A stretch of 15,255 nucleotides of DNA from JAFGIT01 sp016929465 [NCBI: Candidatus Coatesbacteria bacterium] (GTDB taxonomy: Bacteria; B130-G9), in the NCBI GenBank assembly GCA_016929465.1, contig JAFGIT010000083.1, positions 1 to 15,255 on the forward strand, in the 5' to 3' direction. Below, piece after piece: positions 6,984 to 14,350 of this stretch (its first letter is position 1; every line of letters starts with the position of its first letter). Made by a program: the position numbers and the translations under genes. The notes below the pieces were generated by a model, which made no database searches, was not told the DNA's origin, and was given only the letters and a program-made list of their open reading frames with translations.

Positions 6984-8387
6984 TCAGCTGGATCCATGGC
7001 CGGTCACGATGACCTTCAAAGTCTCCAGGATGATGAATAGGTCCAGCCAAACCGAGAAGTTCTGGATGTAGCCGAGGTCGTATTTGATCTTGATCTCGGG
7101 AATGGTCGCGTAGCCAGCGTGTATCTGGGCTAGCCCGGTAATGCCCGGAAGGACCGAGAACCTTTGCGAGTAGCCCGGAATCCGTCGGCTGTATTCCTCG
7201 ACGAAGACCGGCCGTTCTGGCCTCGGGCCGACGAAGCTCATCTCCCCCTTGATGATGTTGAGCAGCTGGGGGAGCTCATCGAGCCTGGTCTTTCTGAGGA
7301 ACCTGCCTATTAGGGTAATTCGATCGTCGTCCATGGACGAGATGACAGGCCCGGTCGAGCGCTCTGCGTCGTGGGCCATTGTCCTGAATTTAATGATCTT
7401 GAAGGGCTCTTCATCCTTGCCTATTCGCTCCTGCCTGTAGAAGACGGGTCCCTTTGAGGTGAGTTTAACAAGAAGGCCGATAGCGATGAACAGGGGCAGG
7501 AGAATGAGCAGGAAGATCAGGGATGAAAAGGAATCGATTACGCGTTTGATGGCGAGCTGAAATGTCGGCTTCAACGTCGACTCTATCTCGATTAGCGGTA
7601 CATCCGAGATTCTGAAGTCCTGCAGCCTTCCGATGAGTATCTCATAGTCTGACGGGATTATCGATACGTGTGCGTGCCGCGGGCCATACAGGAGGTCGGG
7701 GAGAAACTCCTGCTGCCAGCAGTTGGGCGAAGCGATGAGGATTTCGTCAACGGCGCTCTTCTTCAAGATATCCGGCACACTTGTGACGTCTCCGAGCACG
7801 GGGAATCCGCAGATTGCCGGCTCGTTGTTCGGCTCGTTCGGAGCGTGGACCACCCCAACGACCTCGAGCCTCATGCTGGGGTCCTCATTGAGTCGTTCGA
7901 GCAGGGTCCTTGCGACGGTCGAGGTGCCGATTACGATCGCTCGCTTTTTGGGCCTGCCCTTCACCAGAACCGAGAAGGACGCCGCCCTGAAAACGCCGAT
8001 GAATATGCAATTCAGGACCAGGAAGATTGGGAAGATCGACCTCGGGAATGGGACATCTCCCGCAAAGAAGTAGAAAGCGGCGAGCAGCACAGTCTCGAGC
8101 GTTATGGCGCTTATGATGGGCCGCATCTTGATCCTGACCTGGAACGTGTCCAGCGGCTCATAAAGGCCGAAGAAGTAGAAGATCACGACCTGTCCGGGGA
8201 TCATGAGCCACATGTAGTGGGCCACGTCATAGATGCGGCGCGTCGGCATCACATCCTCGAAGACCATGAATGTGAAGTTGGAACGGAGCCAGAAAGCGGC
8301 AAGATACGCCAGCAGAGCGATTGAAACGTCCCCCAAGAGGAGGAGTATCTGCTCGAATGCTATCCGCGTCGAGTGCCGCAGGCCCAC
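6984..8387 (-). CDS. Polyprenyl-phosphate sugar-1-phosphate transferase (exopolysaccharide priming enzyme)
   Basis: A 467-residue membrane enzyme of the WbaP/WcaJ-like polyprenyl glycosylphosphotransferase type. Seen: several hydrophobic helices in the first 130 residues; a CoA-binding-3-like Rossmann region from about 148 (RAIVIGTS, then VVGVV and GFPVLGDV); a hydrophobic segment near 285-310; and the C-terminal bacterial sugar transferase domain with QERIG, KFRTM (333-337), LDELPQ (369-374), GPRPER (387-392) and PGITGLAQ. It would move a sugar-1-phosphate from a nucleotide sugar to undecaprenyl phosphate at the inner membrane, starting a glycan repeat unit. The start is uncertain: an ATG at 8498 would overlap the preceding gene by 82 nt and has no ribosome-binding site. 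The GTG at 8387, with AGAAGGGG just upstream, gives the usual family length and is preferred. It lies between a GT2 enzyme and a radical SAM protein on the same strand. Confidence 0.88.
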   Translation of the reverse strand: MGLRHSTRIAFEQILLLLGDVSIALLAYLAAFWLRSNFTFMVFEDVMPTRRIYDVAHYMWLMIPGQVVIFYFFGLYEPLDTFQVRIKMRPIISAITLETVLLAAFYFFAGDVPFPRSIFPIFLVLNCIFIGVFRAASFSVLVKGRPKKRAIVIGTSTVARTLLERLNEDPSMRLEVVGVVHAPNEPNNEPAICGFPVLGDVTSVPDILKKSAVDEILIASPNCWQQEFLPDLLYGPRHAHVSIIPSDYEILIGRLQDFRISDVPLIEIESTLKPTFQLAIKRVIDSFSSLIFLLILLPLFIAIGLLVKLTSKGPVFYRQERIGKDEEPFKIIKFRTMAHDAERSTGPVISSMDDDRITLIGRFLRKTRLDELPQLLNIIKGEMSFVGPRPERPVFVEEYSRRIPGYSQRFSVLPGITGLAQIHAGYATIPEIKIKYDLGYIQNFSVWLDLFIILETLKVIVTGHGSS

Positions 8388-8416
8388 GCCCCTTCTCAGG
8401 GAAAAGGAGCCAGCGT

Positions 8417-9325
8417 TCAGCCTTCCAGTGAAGCCTTTACCAGCCGCACCGGGGATGCCGCGATGTTTCCGATTATTCTGGGAAATGCGAGTGCCCATAC
8501 ACCAATAAATACCATAATGTTGAAAGCAAGTGAATGACCGGTCGAGTAGTGCTTCCTGTGGAATTTGAGCATCGAATCGTAGAAATGGAAAACCGACGAA
8601 ACCGGCTGAATTCTCATCGATACTCCCTTCCGATGTCTCACTGATGCGGTCGGAAGGAACCAGACCTCATATCCCGCCTTTGCGGCCCTGAAGCAGAAGT
8701 CGAGGTCCTCCCCGAATAGAAAGAATTCCTCATCGAATCGAATCTCTTCGCAGAGCTCCTTATGAAACATGCAGAAGCTCCCTGAGATGGCGCCCACCTT
8801 TCTGGGGCTGGTGTCGCGATTATCGGGAAGATTATATCTCGGCAGCCGGCGTGAAGCCGGGAATAATCGCGCCAGTCCACTCAGCCTGGTGAAGGCCGAC
8901 CCGGGGGTCGGTATCGCTCTGATGCAGGCCGGTTCGAACGAGCCATTCGGATTAAGCACCTTTCCTCCGACGATGCAGGGCCTGTCCCGCTTCGAGATGA
9001 AATCGACGATGGGAACCAGGAAGTCGGGATTTACTTCGGTGTCGGGATTGAGCAGCAGTATATACTTCCCCGAACAAAGCGCCATTCCCGAGTTGACCGC
9101 CCTCGAGAAGCCGACATTCGAACTGCTGCGATGGAGTTTTATTCGATCCAGCACGCCACGCTGCAATATGAGGCTCTCGTCACTTGAAGCGTTATCCCAA
9201 ACGATGACCTCTGCACCGCTCTGATTCCGGAAAATTGAATTAAGGCATCGGCCGAGGTATTCACCCGAGTTGTAGTTGATGATTAGTATCGACACTGCTT
9301 CGAGGCTCGTCTTCGCCGGCTTCAT
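8417..9325 (-). CDS. GT2-family glycosyltransferase (rhamnosyltransferase-like)
   Basis: A 302-residue GT-A-fold glycosyltransferase. Seen: SILIINYNSGEYLGRCL (12-28), VIVWDNASSD (40-49), NVGFSRAVNSGM (70-81), the metal-binding NPDTEV (93-98), the substrate loop GSFCMFHKE (182-190) and FLFGEDLDFC (202-211). This pattern is typical of WbbL-like and rhamnosyltransferase-like enzymes that add a sugar to a lipid-linked O-antigen or exopolysaccharide. A hydrophobic stretch near the C-terminus (MVFIGVWALAF) may contact the membrane. A GTG at 9346 would add seven residues, but the ATG at 9325 is preferred; neither has a strong Shine-Dalgarno. It is the first gene of the minus-strand unit and is divergent from the DUF116 gene, with about 90 nt between. 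Its stop lies 29 nt before the preferred start of the sugar transferase, and the two probably act in one pathway. Confidence 0.9.
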   Translation of the reverse strand: MKPAKTSLEAVSILIINYNSGEYLGRCLNSIFRNQSGAEVIVWDNASSDESLILQRGVLDRIKLHRSSSNVGFSRAVNSGMALCSGKYILLLNPDTEVNPDFLVPIVDFISKRDRPCIVGGKVLNPNGSFEPACIRAIPTPGSAFTRLSGLARLFPASRRLPRYNLPDNRDTSPRKVGAISGSFCMFHKELCEEIRFDEEFFLFGEDLDFCFRAAKAGYEVWFLPTASVRHRKGVSMRIQPVSSVFHFYDSMLKFHRKHYSTGHSLAFNIMVFIGVWALAFPRIIGNIAASPVRLVKASLEG

Positions 9326-9360
9326 CGTTGACGCTGACGCCCCCACGATTTAGAGTCCGT

Positions 9361-9389
9361 TTGACTGCAGCCCCTACCTGGGCTATTTT
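9361..9389 (+). promoter_or_regulatory. Sigma70-like promoter for the DUF116-hsp20-purE block
   Basis: TTGACT (9361-9366, 5 of 6 matches) and TATTTT (9384-9389, 4 of 6) have the optimal 17-bp spacer. Transcription would begin near 9396, about 20 nt before the TTG start at 9416. It lies in the short divergent gap between two transcription units, where a promoter is expected. Confidence 0.55.
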
Positions 9390-9415
9390 CACAATCTGTC
9401 TTATTAAGAGGGCAA

Positions 9416-10294
9416 TTGTTGGGCGCGAACTTGGAAACGAACTCATCTGGCGAATCCACGGGCGGAACGCAGCTCTGCGTTCGCATGTTGTCGGTCACCG
9501 CCGTACTCATAGCGGCTGTGCTGATTGGTGGAATCGCCGTTTTCGGGCCGTTCCTTGCTGGAATATATGATCTGCTGCCCATTGCTTTTTATGTAGCCGT
9601 ATTTGTCGGTCTTGCTGTCATCCTTTTCGGAATATGGAAGCTTGCGACCACCCGGTCATCAAGCTCAAGCATATTATCCCGTACGCTCCGTAAATCCATC
9701 ATCAGATTTTTGCTCCCAGTCGCGGCTCTGATCGGACGCTTATTCGGCATTTCGAGGGACAGCCTCATCTCCTCCTTCATAGAGATAAACAACATGCTGA
9801 CGATGGAGGACGGCCATGCGGTTGCTCCCAGCGAGATGCTCGTACTGCTGCCGCAGTGCATTCAGGCGTCGGGTTGTGCCCACAGACTTACGAACGATAT
9901 ACACAACTGCAAGAGGTGCGGCAGATGTGATGTGGCGCGGCTTCTGGATATATTCGACAAGTACGGTCTCGATGCCCATGTGGTTCCGGGCGGCACGCTC
10001 GCCAGAGACCTGATCAAGACGAAGAGGCCGAAGCTCGTTCTAGCGGTAGCCTGCGAGCGAGAGCTTTCGTCGGGGATAGCGGACATATATCCCACGCCTG
10101 TCATCTCCGTCATCAATGAGCGCCCGAATGGCCCATGCGTGGAAACCAAGGCCCAGTGCGAATCGATAGACAAGATCCTGACACATTTGCTTGGCACTTG
10201 CAGCTGTGCTAATGGTACGGGGTTGGTGGACGATATACATAAGTGTAAAGGTGACTGCCAACTTCAGAATGAGGATGGAAGAAGTGCGGATTGA
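9416..10294 (+). CDS. DUF116-family membrane protein with two cysteine clusters
   Basis: A 292-residue protein with the DUF116 signature. Two hydrophobic helices (about 24-50 and 53-76) are followed by a soluble domain carrying LLPQCIQ (144-150), C154, and C165-xx-C168-xx-C171 in NCKRCGRC, then VVPGGTLARD (189-198), LAVACERELSSG (209-220) and INERPNGPC (233-241). These conserved cysteines suggest a metal or Fe-S site in a membrane-anchored domain; the family has no established function. Unusually, the tail after about residue 260 has C262, C264, C277 and C281, and its VDDIHKCKGDC resembles TNDIHNCKRCGRC. The start is uncertain: TTG at 9416 has AAGAGGG just upstream and fits the promoter, while the ATG at 9485 has no Shine-Dalgarno and sits right after a perfect inverted repeat. 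The gene overlaps the start of the small heat-shock protein gene. Confidence 0.82.
   Translation: MLGANLETNSSGESTGGTQLCVRMLSVTAVLIAAVLIGGIAVFGPFLAGIYDLLPIAFYVAVFVGLAVILFGIWKLATTRSSSSSILSRTLRKSIIRFLLPVAALIGRLFGISRDSLISSFIEINNMLTMEDGHAVAPSEMLVLLPQCIQASGCAHRLTNDIHNCKRCGRCDVARLLDIFDKYGLDAHVVPGGTLARDLIKTKRPKLVLAVACERELSSGIADIYPTPVISVINERPNGPCVETKAQCESIDKILTHLLGTCSCANGTGLVDDIHKCKGDCQLQNEDGRSAD
9465..9482 (+). repeat. 8-bp inverted repeat GAACGCAG/CTGCGTTC just before an alternative start codon
   Basis: GAACGCAG (9465-9472) and CTGCGTTC (9475-9482) are exact reverse complements with 2 nt between them. The structure ends 2 nt before the in-frame ATG at 9485. In RNA it could form a tight hairpin inside the early coding region or block initiation at 9485; in DNA it could be a dyad operator. 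Role unknown. Confidence 0.35.
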
Positions 10295-10733
10295 TTTTGA
10301 CATTTCTTCGGAAGTCGAACGGATACAGGACCAGCTCAACAGGCTGATCCAGCGAGTGACGGCTCAAGGCTGGGACGTCTCTCTCCAGGATGAGAGATTT
10401 CAGCCTGCAGTCGATGTGTATGAGACTCGCAGCGCCCTGGTCTTGATAGTCGAGTTGCCGGGTGTCAAGGCGTCGTCCATTCAGGTGTATGGGTTGAGTG
10501 GGGCGATGCACCTGGAGGGTGTGAAGGAGTCGGACTATCCGCCATCTGGAGACGCGATGTTCCACGCTTTCGAGCGGAGATTCGGGAAGTTTGAGGTTAA
10601 GGTCGTTATCCCTTGCCCTGTTCAATTCGCCGAGGCTAAGGCGGTCTATTCAGATGGCCTGGTCAGGATTGAGCTACCGAAGATTAAGGACCGTCGCCAG
10701 CGCAAATGCGTAGTGCCCGTCGAAATCGTCTGA
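10284..10733 (+). CDS. Small heat-shock protein (Hsp20/alpha-crystallin family)
   Basis: A 149-residue small heat-shock protein. An N-terminal amphipathic region (ISSEVERIQDQLNRLIQ) is followed by an alpha-crystallin domain: FQPAVDVYE, LVLIVELPGV, FERRFGKFEVKV, a stretch corresponding to the A-x-x-x-DG-L-x-I motif (AVYSDGLVRIELPK), and a C-terminal V-x-V anchor (VVPVEI). These ATP-independent chaperones hold unfolded proteins as oligomers in the cytoplasm. Three starts are possible: ATG 10269, ATG 10275 and GTG 10284. The only well-placed Shine-Dalgarno is GAGGA at 10271-10275, eight bases before GTG 10284, so that start is chosen. It overlaps the end of the DUF116 gene by 11 nt and suggests translational coupling. 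No CIRCE-type heat-shock operator was seen, so heat induction is not indicated by the sequence. Confidence 0.87.
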   Translation: MRIDFDISSEVERIQDQLNRLIQRVTAQGWDVSLQDERFQPAVDVYETRSALVLIVELPGVKASSIQVYGLSGAMHLEGVKESDYPPSGDAMFHAFERRFGKFEVKVVIPCPVQFAEAKAVYSDGLVRIELPKIKDRRQRKCVVPVEIV

Positions 10734-10818
10734 ATGATGTCCTTCGAGGACGTGCGGGTCCGCTTGATCCATGACAGCCATCCAGAGCCAACCAAGGCGC
10801 TGAATCCCTGAAATCGAA

Positions 10819-11334
10819 ATGAACGAGGAGCTGAAATTGACAGAACCGCTAGTGGCAATAGTAGCAGGCAGCAAATCCGATGAAGAGCTCATCGATGAGG
10901 CGTCGAGCACGCTCTCTGAGCTCGGTATCCCCCATGAGAAGCGGATAATCTCCGCCCACAGGACGCCAAACCGGGCTATGGAATTCGCATCGACGGCAAA
11001 AGCGAGGGGTCTGAAAGCTATAATCGCAATAGCGGGGAAGGCGGCGCATCTCGCTGGCGTTTTGGCCTCGAAGACAATCATCCCCGTGATCGGTGTGCCT
11101 GCCAAGACATCCGATCTCGGTGGCATGGATTCGCTCCTTTCGACGGTCCAGATGCCCTCCGGTATCCCCGTCGCGACCGTCGCTATAGGGAAAACCGGCG
11201 CAAAGAACGCCGCGCTGCTCGCAGCTCAGATACTCGCGTTATCCGATGAATCGCTCTCGCAGCGCTATGAGAGCTTCAGGATGGGCCTCTCCGAGAAGGT
11301 CGAGCAGGACGACCGGGAGTTTTCTGAGAGCTGA
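10819..11334 (+). CDS. purE: N5-carboxyaminoimidazole ribonucleotide mutase PurE (class I-like)
   Basis: A 171-residue PurE, which converts N5-CAIR to CAIR in de novo purine synthesis as a cytoplasmic octamer. Seen: AGSKSD (16-21), ISAHRTP (44-50), IAGKAAHLAG (71-80), PVIGVP (89-94) and GGMDSLLSTVQMPSGIPVAT (101-120). The order and spacing are those of the bacterial mutase; the AHRTP and AAHLAG histidines are in place. In the second motif, a lysine replaces the residue that is usually glycine or another small residue. The ATG at 10819 has no clear Shine-Dalgarno. A TTG at 10837 is preceded by GAGGAG with 6-nt spacing and would give the shorter N-terminus usual for the family, so the true start may be there. 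No purK is visible. It is the last gene of its block and converges with rodA, 30 nt away. Confidence 0.93.
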   Translation: MNEELKLTEPLVAIVAGSKSDEELIDEASSTLSELGIPHEKRIISAHRTPNRAMEFASTAKARGLKAIIAIAGKAAHLAGVLASKTIIPVIGVPAKTSDLGGMDSLLSTVQMPSGIPVATVAIGKTGAKNAALLAAQILALSDESLSQRYESFRMGLSEKVEQDDREFSES

Positions 11335-11364
11335 CCTGTTTCTACCAGACTCGGATTGCCGGTT

Positions 11365-12459
11365 TCAGAATGCGAACCTGCGCATCTGGACGCTTTGAAG
11401 AAGGCCGATCATGACAAAGACCGCGATCAGGGATGAGCCCCCGTAACTCATGAACGGAAGCGGTAGACCTGTAATCGGGAGAAGCCCGATGACCATCGCG
11501 ACATTCACCAGGAATTGCCCCCCGATCATTGACGCGCAGCCAACGGCGAGAAGGAGGCCGGTGCGGTCCTTTGCACGCGCAGCGATCGAAAATATCGCCA
11601 TCATAAGCAGTCCAAAAAGAAGGACGACGAGGAGTGAGCCCAGGAAGCCCTGCTCCTCGGCATGAACCGAGAATACGAAGTCGGTGTGCTGCGCCGGTAG
11701 GAAGTGAAGTCGTACCTGCGTGCTATTGCAGAATCCCTTGCCAAAAACCCCGCCTGAGCCTACCGCGATCTTCGATTGAATTGCCTGATATCCCGAGCCT
11801 AGCTCGTCATAGACGGGATCGATAAACGCGACGATCCGCTGGCGCTGATAGTCCTTTAGAAAGAACCACCCAGGTATTGTCGATAGCAATCCGGCCAGAA
11901 GAAAGCACGTTATTGGCCACAGCCGTCTCTGTGCTACGAAGGCCAGGACAATGAATGGGATCCCCAGGGTCAAAGCCGTCCCGAAGTCCGGCTGCTTCAC
12001 TATGAGAGCTCCAGGAATGGCCATGATGATCAGTCCGCCAGCCAGCTGCAACCAGGGGTTCTCACTGAGCTGCCTCGAAGAAAATATACGAACCAGCGCG
12101 AGCACAGTCGCGATCTTGGCGAACTCAGAAGGCTGAAACCTTATCGGACCGAGAACGAACCAGCGCGTAACACCTGCAATGGGCTGTGCGAAGAGCAGCA
12201 CAAACAGAAGGACGAGACAGGTGACTATGAGTATCAGGTAGGCCATCTTGATTACTCTGTTGTAATTCAACGACATCACCGCGATCATCGCCAGCAGGCC
12301 TAGTCCGAGCCACTTCAGCTGAGTCTTGTATGCAGTGGCGATCTGTCCCTGGGAAGTGCATGTCGCAGCATATATCGTCGCAATCCCGATGAGCGAGAGC
12401 GCGACAGCAGCCAGGATCAACCACCAATTGATATGTTGAATTAGGCGTCTGTCCAGCAT
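11365..12459 (-). CDS. rodA: Peptidoglycan glycosyltransferase RodA (SEDS family)
   Basis: A 364-residue polytopic inner-membrane protein with about ten hydrophobic segments. Seen: TRWFVLGPIRFQPSEFAK (98-115), VKQPDFGTAL (154-163), the loop LGSGYQAIQSKIAVGSGG (220-237) followed by FGKG, FLPAQHTDFVFSVHAEE (253-269) and TGLPLPFMSYGGSS near the end. These are SEDS-family signatures; the aspartate of HTDF (D260) corresponds to the residue thought catalytic. RodA polymerises lipid II into glycan strands during side-wall elongation, working with PBP2, whose gene lies just upstream. The start ATG lies 64 nt after the PBP2 stop and has only a weak Shine-Dalgarno (GATGGG). Its length is normal for the family. 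Confidence 0.95.
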   Translation of the reverse strand: MLDRRLIQHINWWLILAAVALSLIGIATIYAATCTSQGQIATAYKTQLKWLGLGLLAMIAVMSLNYNRVIKMAYLILIVTCLVLLFVLLFAQPIAGVTRWFVLGPIRFQPSEFAKIATVLALVRIFSSRQLSENPWLQLAGGLIIMAIPGALIVKQPDFGTALTLGIPFIVLAFVAQRRLWPITCFLLAGLLSTIPGWFFLKDYQRQRIVAFIDPVYDELGSGYQAIQSKIAVGSGGVFGKGFCNSTQVRLHFLPAQHTDFVFSVHAEEQGFLGSLLVVLLFGLLMMAIFSIAARAKDRTGLLLAVGCASMIGGQFLVNVAMVIGLLPITGLPLPFMSYGGSSLIAVFVMIGLLQSVQMRRFAF

Positions 12460-12523
12460 CTATCTGCGACCCATCAGTCTAGTAGCCTCGCGTCGGAGAA
12501 TGGTGCGACACTTGCTTCCTGGT

Positions 12524-14350
12524 TTAGTCATCGCTCTGGGTACCTTCGAGGTCATGAACCGGAAATGCCGCTCTTACAACCTTCCCGGCGAATGTCGCCG
12601 CCGCATGCCCGCCAGAGCCCCCATGCTCAACGAGAACGGCGAATGCGATCTCAGGATCATCCGCAGGAGCAAAGCCCACGAACCACGAGTGCGGCCGGCG
12701 CTCATACGGGATGTCATCCAGCGTCGCGTCCTCGTCTTCGACGCGTGGGACTACTTGAGCGGTCCCGGTCTTTCCAGCCACCTTGGGGAAATCCAGCCTG
12801 GCGCGCCAGCCGGTCCCACCCTTCTCGTTGACGACGCCAGCGAGGGCATCGCGAACAAGTGCTAAATAGGAAGGATCAATTGAGGTCTCTTTCAGAACTC
12901 GCGAACCGAAGCTAAGTATCTCTTCTTTCTCGGGCGAGATGACTCGCGATATGACATGAGGCTGAAGCACTTCACCTCCGTTGGCAATTGCGCTGAAAGC
13001 GACCGCCATTTGAATCGGGGTGACGAGAATCCGTCCTTGTCCGATTGCGGCGGATACAACATCGCCGGGCCAGTAGTCGCGATAATTCTTCTCGGCGGGA
13101 ATGTATCCGGGCATCTCTCCCGAAAGCTCGAATTGCGTCTTTGCGCCAAGTCCCAGTTGGCGTGCGGCCCAAGCTATGGGTCCTATCCCACAGGCAAGTC
13201 CAGTTCGATAGAAGAATATATTGCAGGAGTAAATGATTGCATCCCTGAGCGGTATCTCGCCATGCCCGGTCCTTCGTCCGCAGTGGAACTCATCGGGCCC
13301 AAGCCTCATAACACCCGAACACCCGATCAGCTCGTCGGACTTGATTGCGCCGGTTTGGAGCGCCGCCAGCGCCACAACCGGCTTGAAAGTCGAGCCTGGT
13401 GGGTACTGGCCGGATATGCACCTATTGCTCATAGGAGAATCGGGATCATCCCGCAAGCTCCTCCAATCCGCTGCCGACACTCCGCCCTGAAACGCATCGA
13501 GATCATACGCCGGCCTTGATACAATGGCCAGGACTTCGCCGGTCTTCGGGGCAATGACAACAATCGCGCCCTTCCTAACGTCGAAGAACTCCTCTATGGC
13601 CTCCTGAAGCTCGAGATCGATTGTGAGCTGCACATCCTTACCGGGAATAGCCATCTCGGCCCTTCGCAGAGTCCTCAGAACGCGACCCATCGCATTTGTC
13701 TCGACCAAGCGTCTCCCGTCGGAGCCCCTGAGGTAATTATCCAAGAGAAGCTCAACGCCGGAACGACCCATCCGATCTCCGAGCTTTATCCGCCCGTCCG
13801 AGCGTTCTATCTCGGCCTTCGTTGCCTCGCCGAGGTAGCCTATTGTGTGACATGCCAATGTCGGCTCAACGTAGCGTCTTTTGGGCCTTGTCGCCACTTC
13901 GAGGCCGGGAAGATCGACCCGATGCTCCTCTAGAATAGAGAGAGCCTCGAGGCCCACATCCTGAATCGCACTGACAGTCCGATAGCTGTTTTTTGTGCGG
14001 AGCGCATTTGCAGTCTTCCTCTCCGGGATGTTGGCTAACTGAATGAAGTGCTCGAGGCTAGCAAAGGCCGATCTATTGCCTCGATCGACGACCACATCGA
14101 ATGACGGCTTGTTACCGACGATCTGCTCTCCGTTTCTGTCGAAAACCATGCCTCTAGGAGCCTCATCGATCACTATGCGTATTCGATTCTGCTCGCACAG
14201 CTCAGTAAAATAGTCCGCCCTGAGAACCTGGAGGGACCAGAGCCGACCGACTATGATGACCGTCAGAAATGCGAACGCAATCGATATGAATAGCGCTCTA
14301 TTGCGAAGCCTCTTCAGCAGGCCTGCATCTTCACCGAGGTCAATCGGCAT
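12524..14350 (-). CDS. mrdA: Penicillin-binding protein 2 (elongasome transpeptidase)
   Basis: A 608-residue class B penicillin-binding protein. It has a single N-terminal membrane helix (about 19-40), a dimerisation/pedestal domain (from about 62, with APRGMVFDRNG at 64-74) and a transpeptidase domain. The active-site triad is complete: S320-TF-K323, S375-C-N377 and K527-T-G529. It cross-links peptidoglycan in the periplasm as the partner of RodA. Length and motif spacing match PBP2 (MrdA) rather than the division protein FtsI, and the mreD and rodA neighbours agree. The start ATG overlaps the last 11 nt of mreD, which suggests translational coupling. A 64-nt gap separates it from rodA. Nothing about the gene looks damaged. 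Confidence 0.95.
   Translation of the reverse strand: MPIDLGEDAGLLKRLRNRALFISIAFAFLTVIIVGRLWSLQVLRADYFTELCEQNRIRIVIDEAPRGMVFDRNGEQIVGNKPSFDVVVDRGNRSAFASLEHFIQLANIPERKTANALRTKNSYRTVSAIQDVGLEALSILEEHRVDLPGLEVATRPKRRYVEPTLACHTIGYLGEATKAEIERSDGRIKLGDRMGRSGVELLLDNYLRGSDGRRLVETNAMGRVLRTLRRAEMAIPGKDVQLTIDLELQEAIEEFFDVRKGAIVVIAPKTGEVLAIVSRPAYDLDAFQGGVSAADWRSLRDDPDSPMSNRCISGQYPPGSTFKPVVALAALQTGAIKSDELIGCSGVMRLGPDEFHCGRRTGHGEIPLRDAIIYSCNIFFYRTGLACGIGPIAWAARQLGLGAKTQFELSGEMPGYIPAEKNYRDYWPGDVVSAAIGQGRILVTPIQMAVAFSAIANGGEVLQPHVISRVISPEKEEILSFGSRVLKETSIDPSYLALVRDALAGVVNEKGGTGWRARLDFPKVAGKTGTAQVVPRVEDEDATLDDIPYERRPHSWFVGFAPADDPEIAFAVLVEHGGSGGHAAATFAGKVVRAAFPVHDLEGTQSDD

Noticed and set aside
7668-8324. 218-codon + strand open frame
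   Set aside because: It lies wholly antisense to the well-supported sugar transferase, its composition is acidic and low in hydrophobic residues with no recognisable motif, and it has no ribosome-binding site. It is a shadow of high-GC codon use.
9326-9415. A promoter for the minus-strand GT2 unit in the divergent gap
   Set aside because: A promoter is expected here, but no -35/-10 pair with acceptable spacing was convincing on the minus strand, so none is annotated.
12956-13519. 187-codon + strand open frame
   Set aside because: It is antisense to the transpeptidase domain of PBP2, whose catalytic motifs are all intact, and it shows no domain features.
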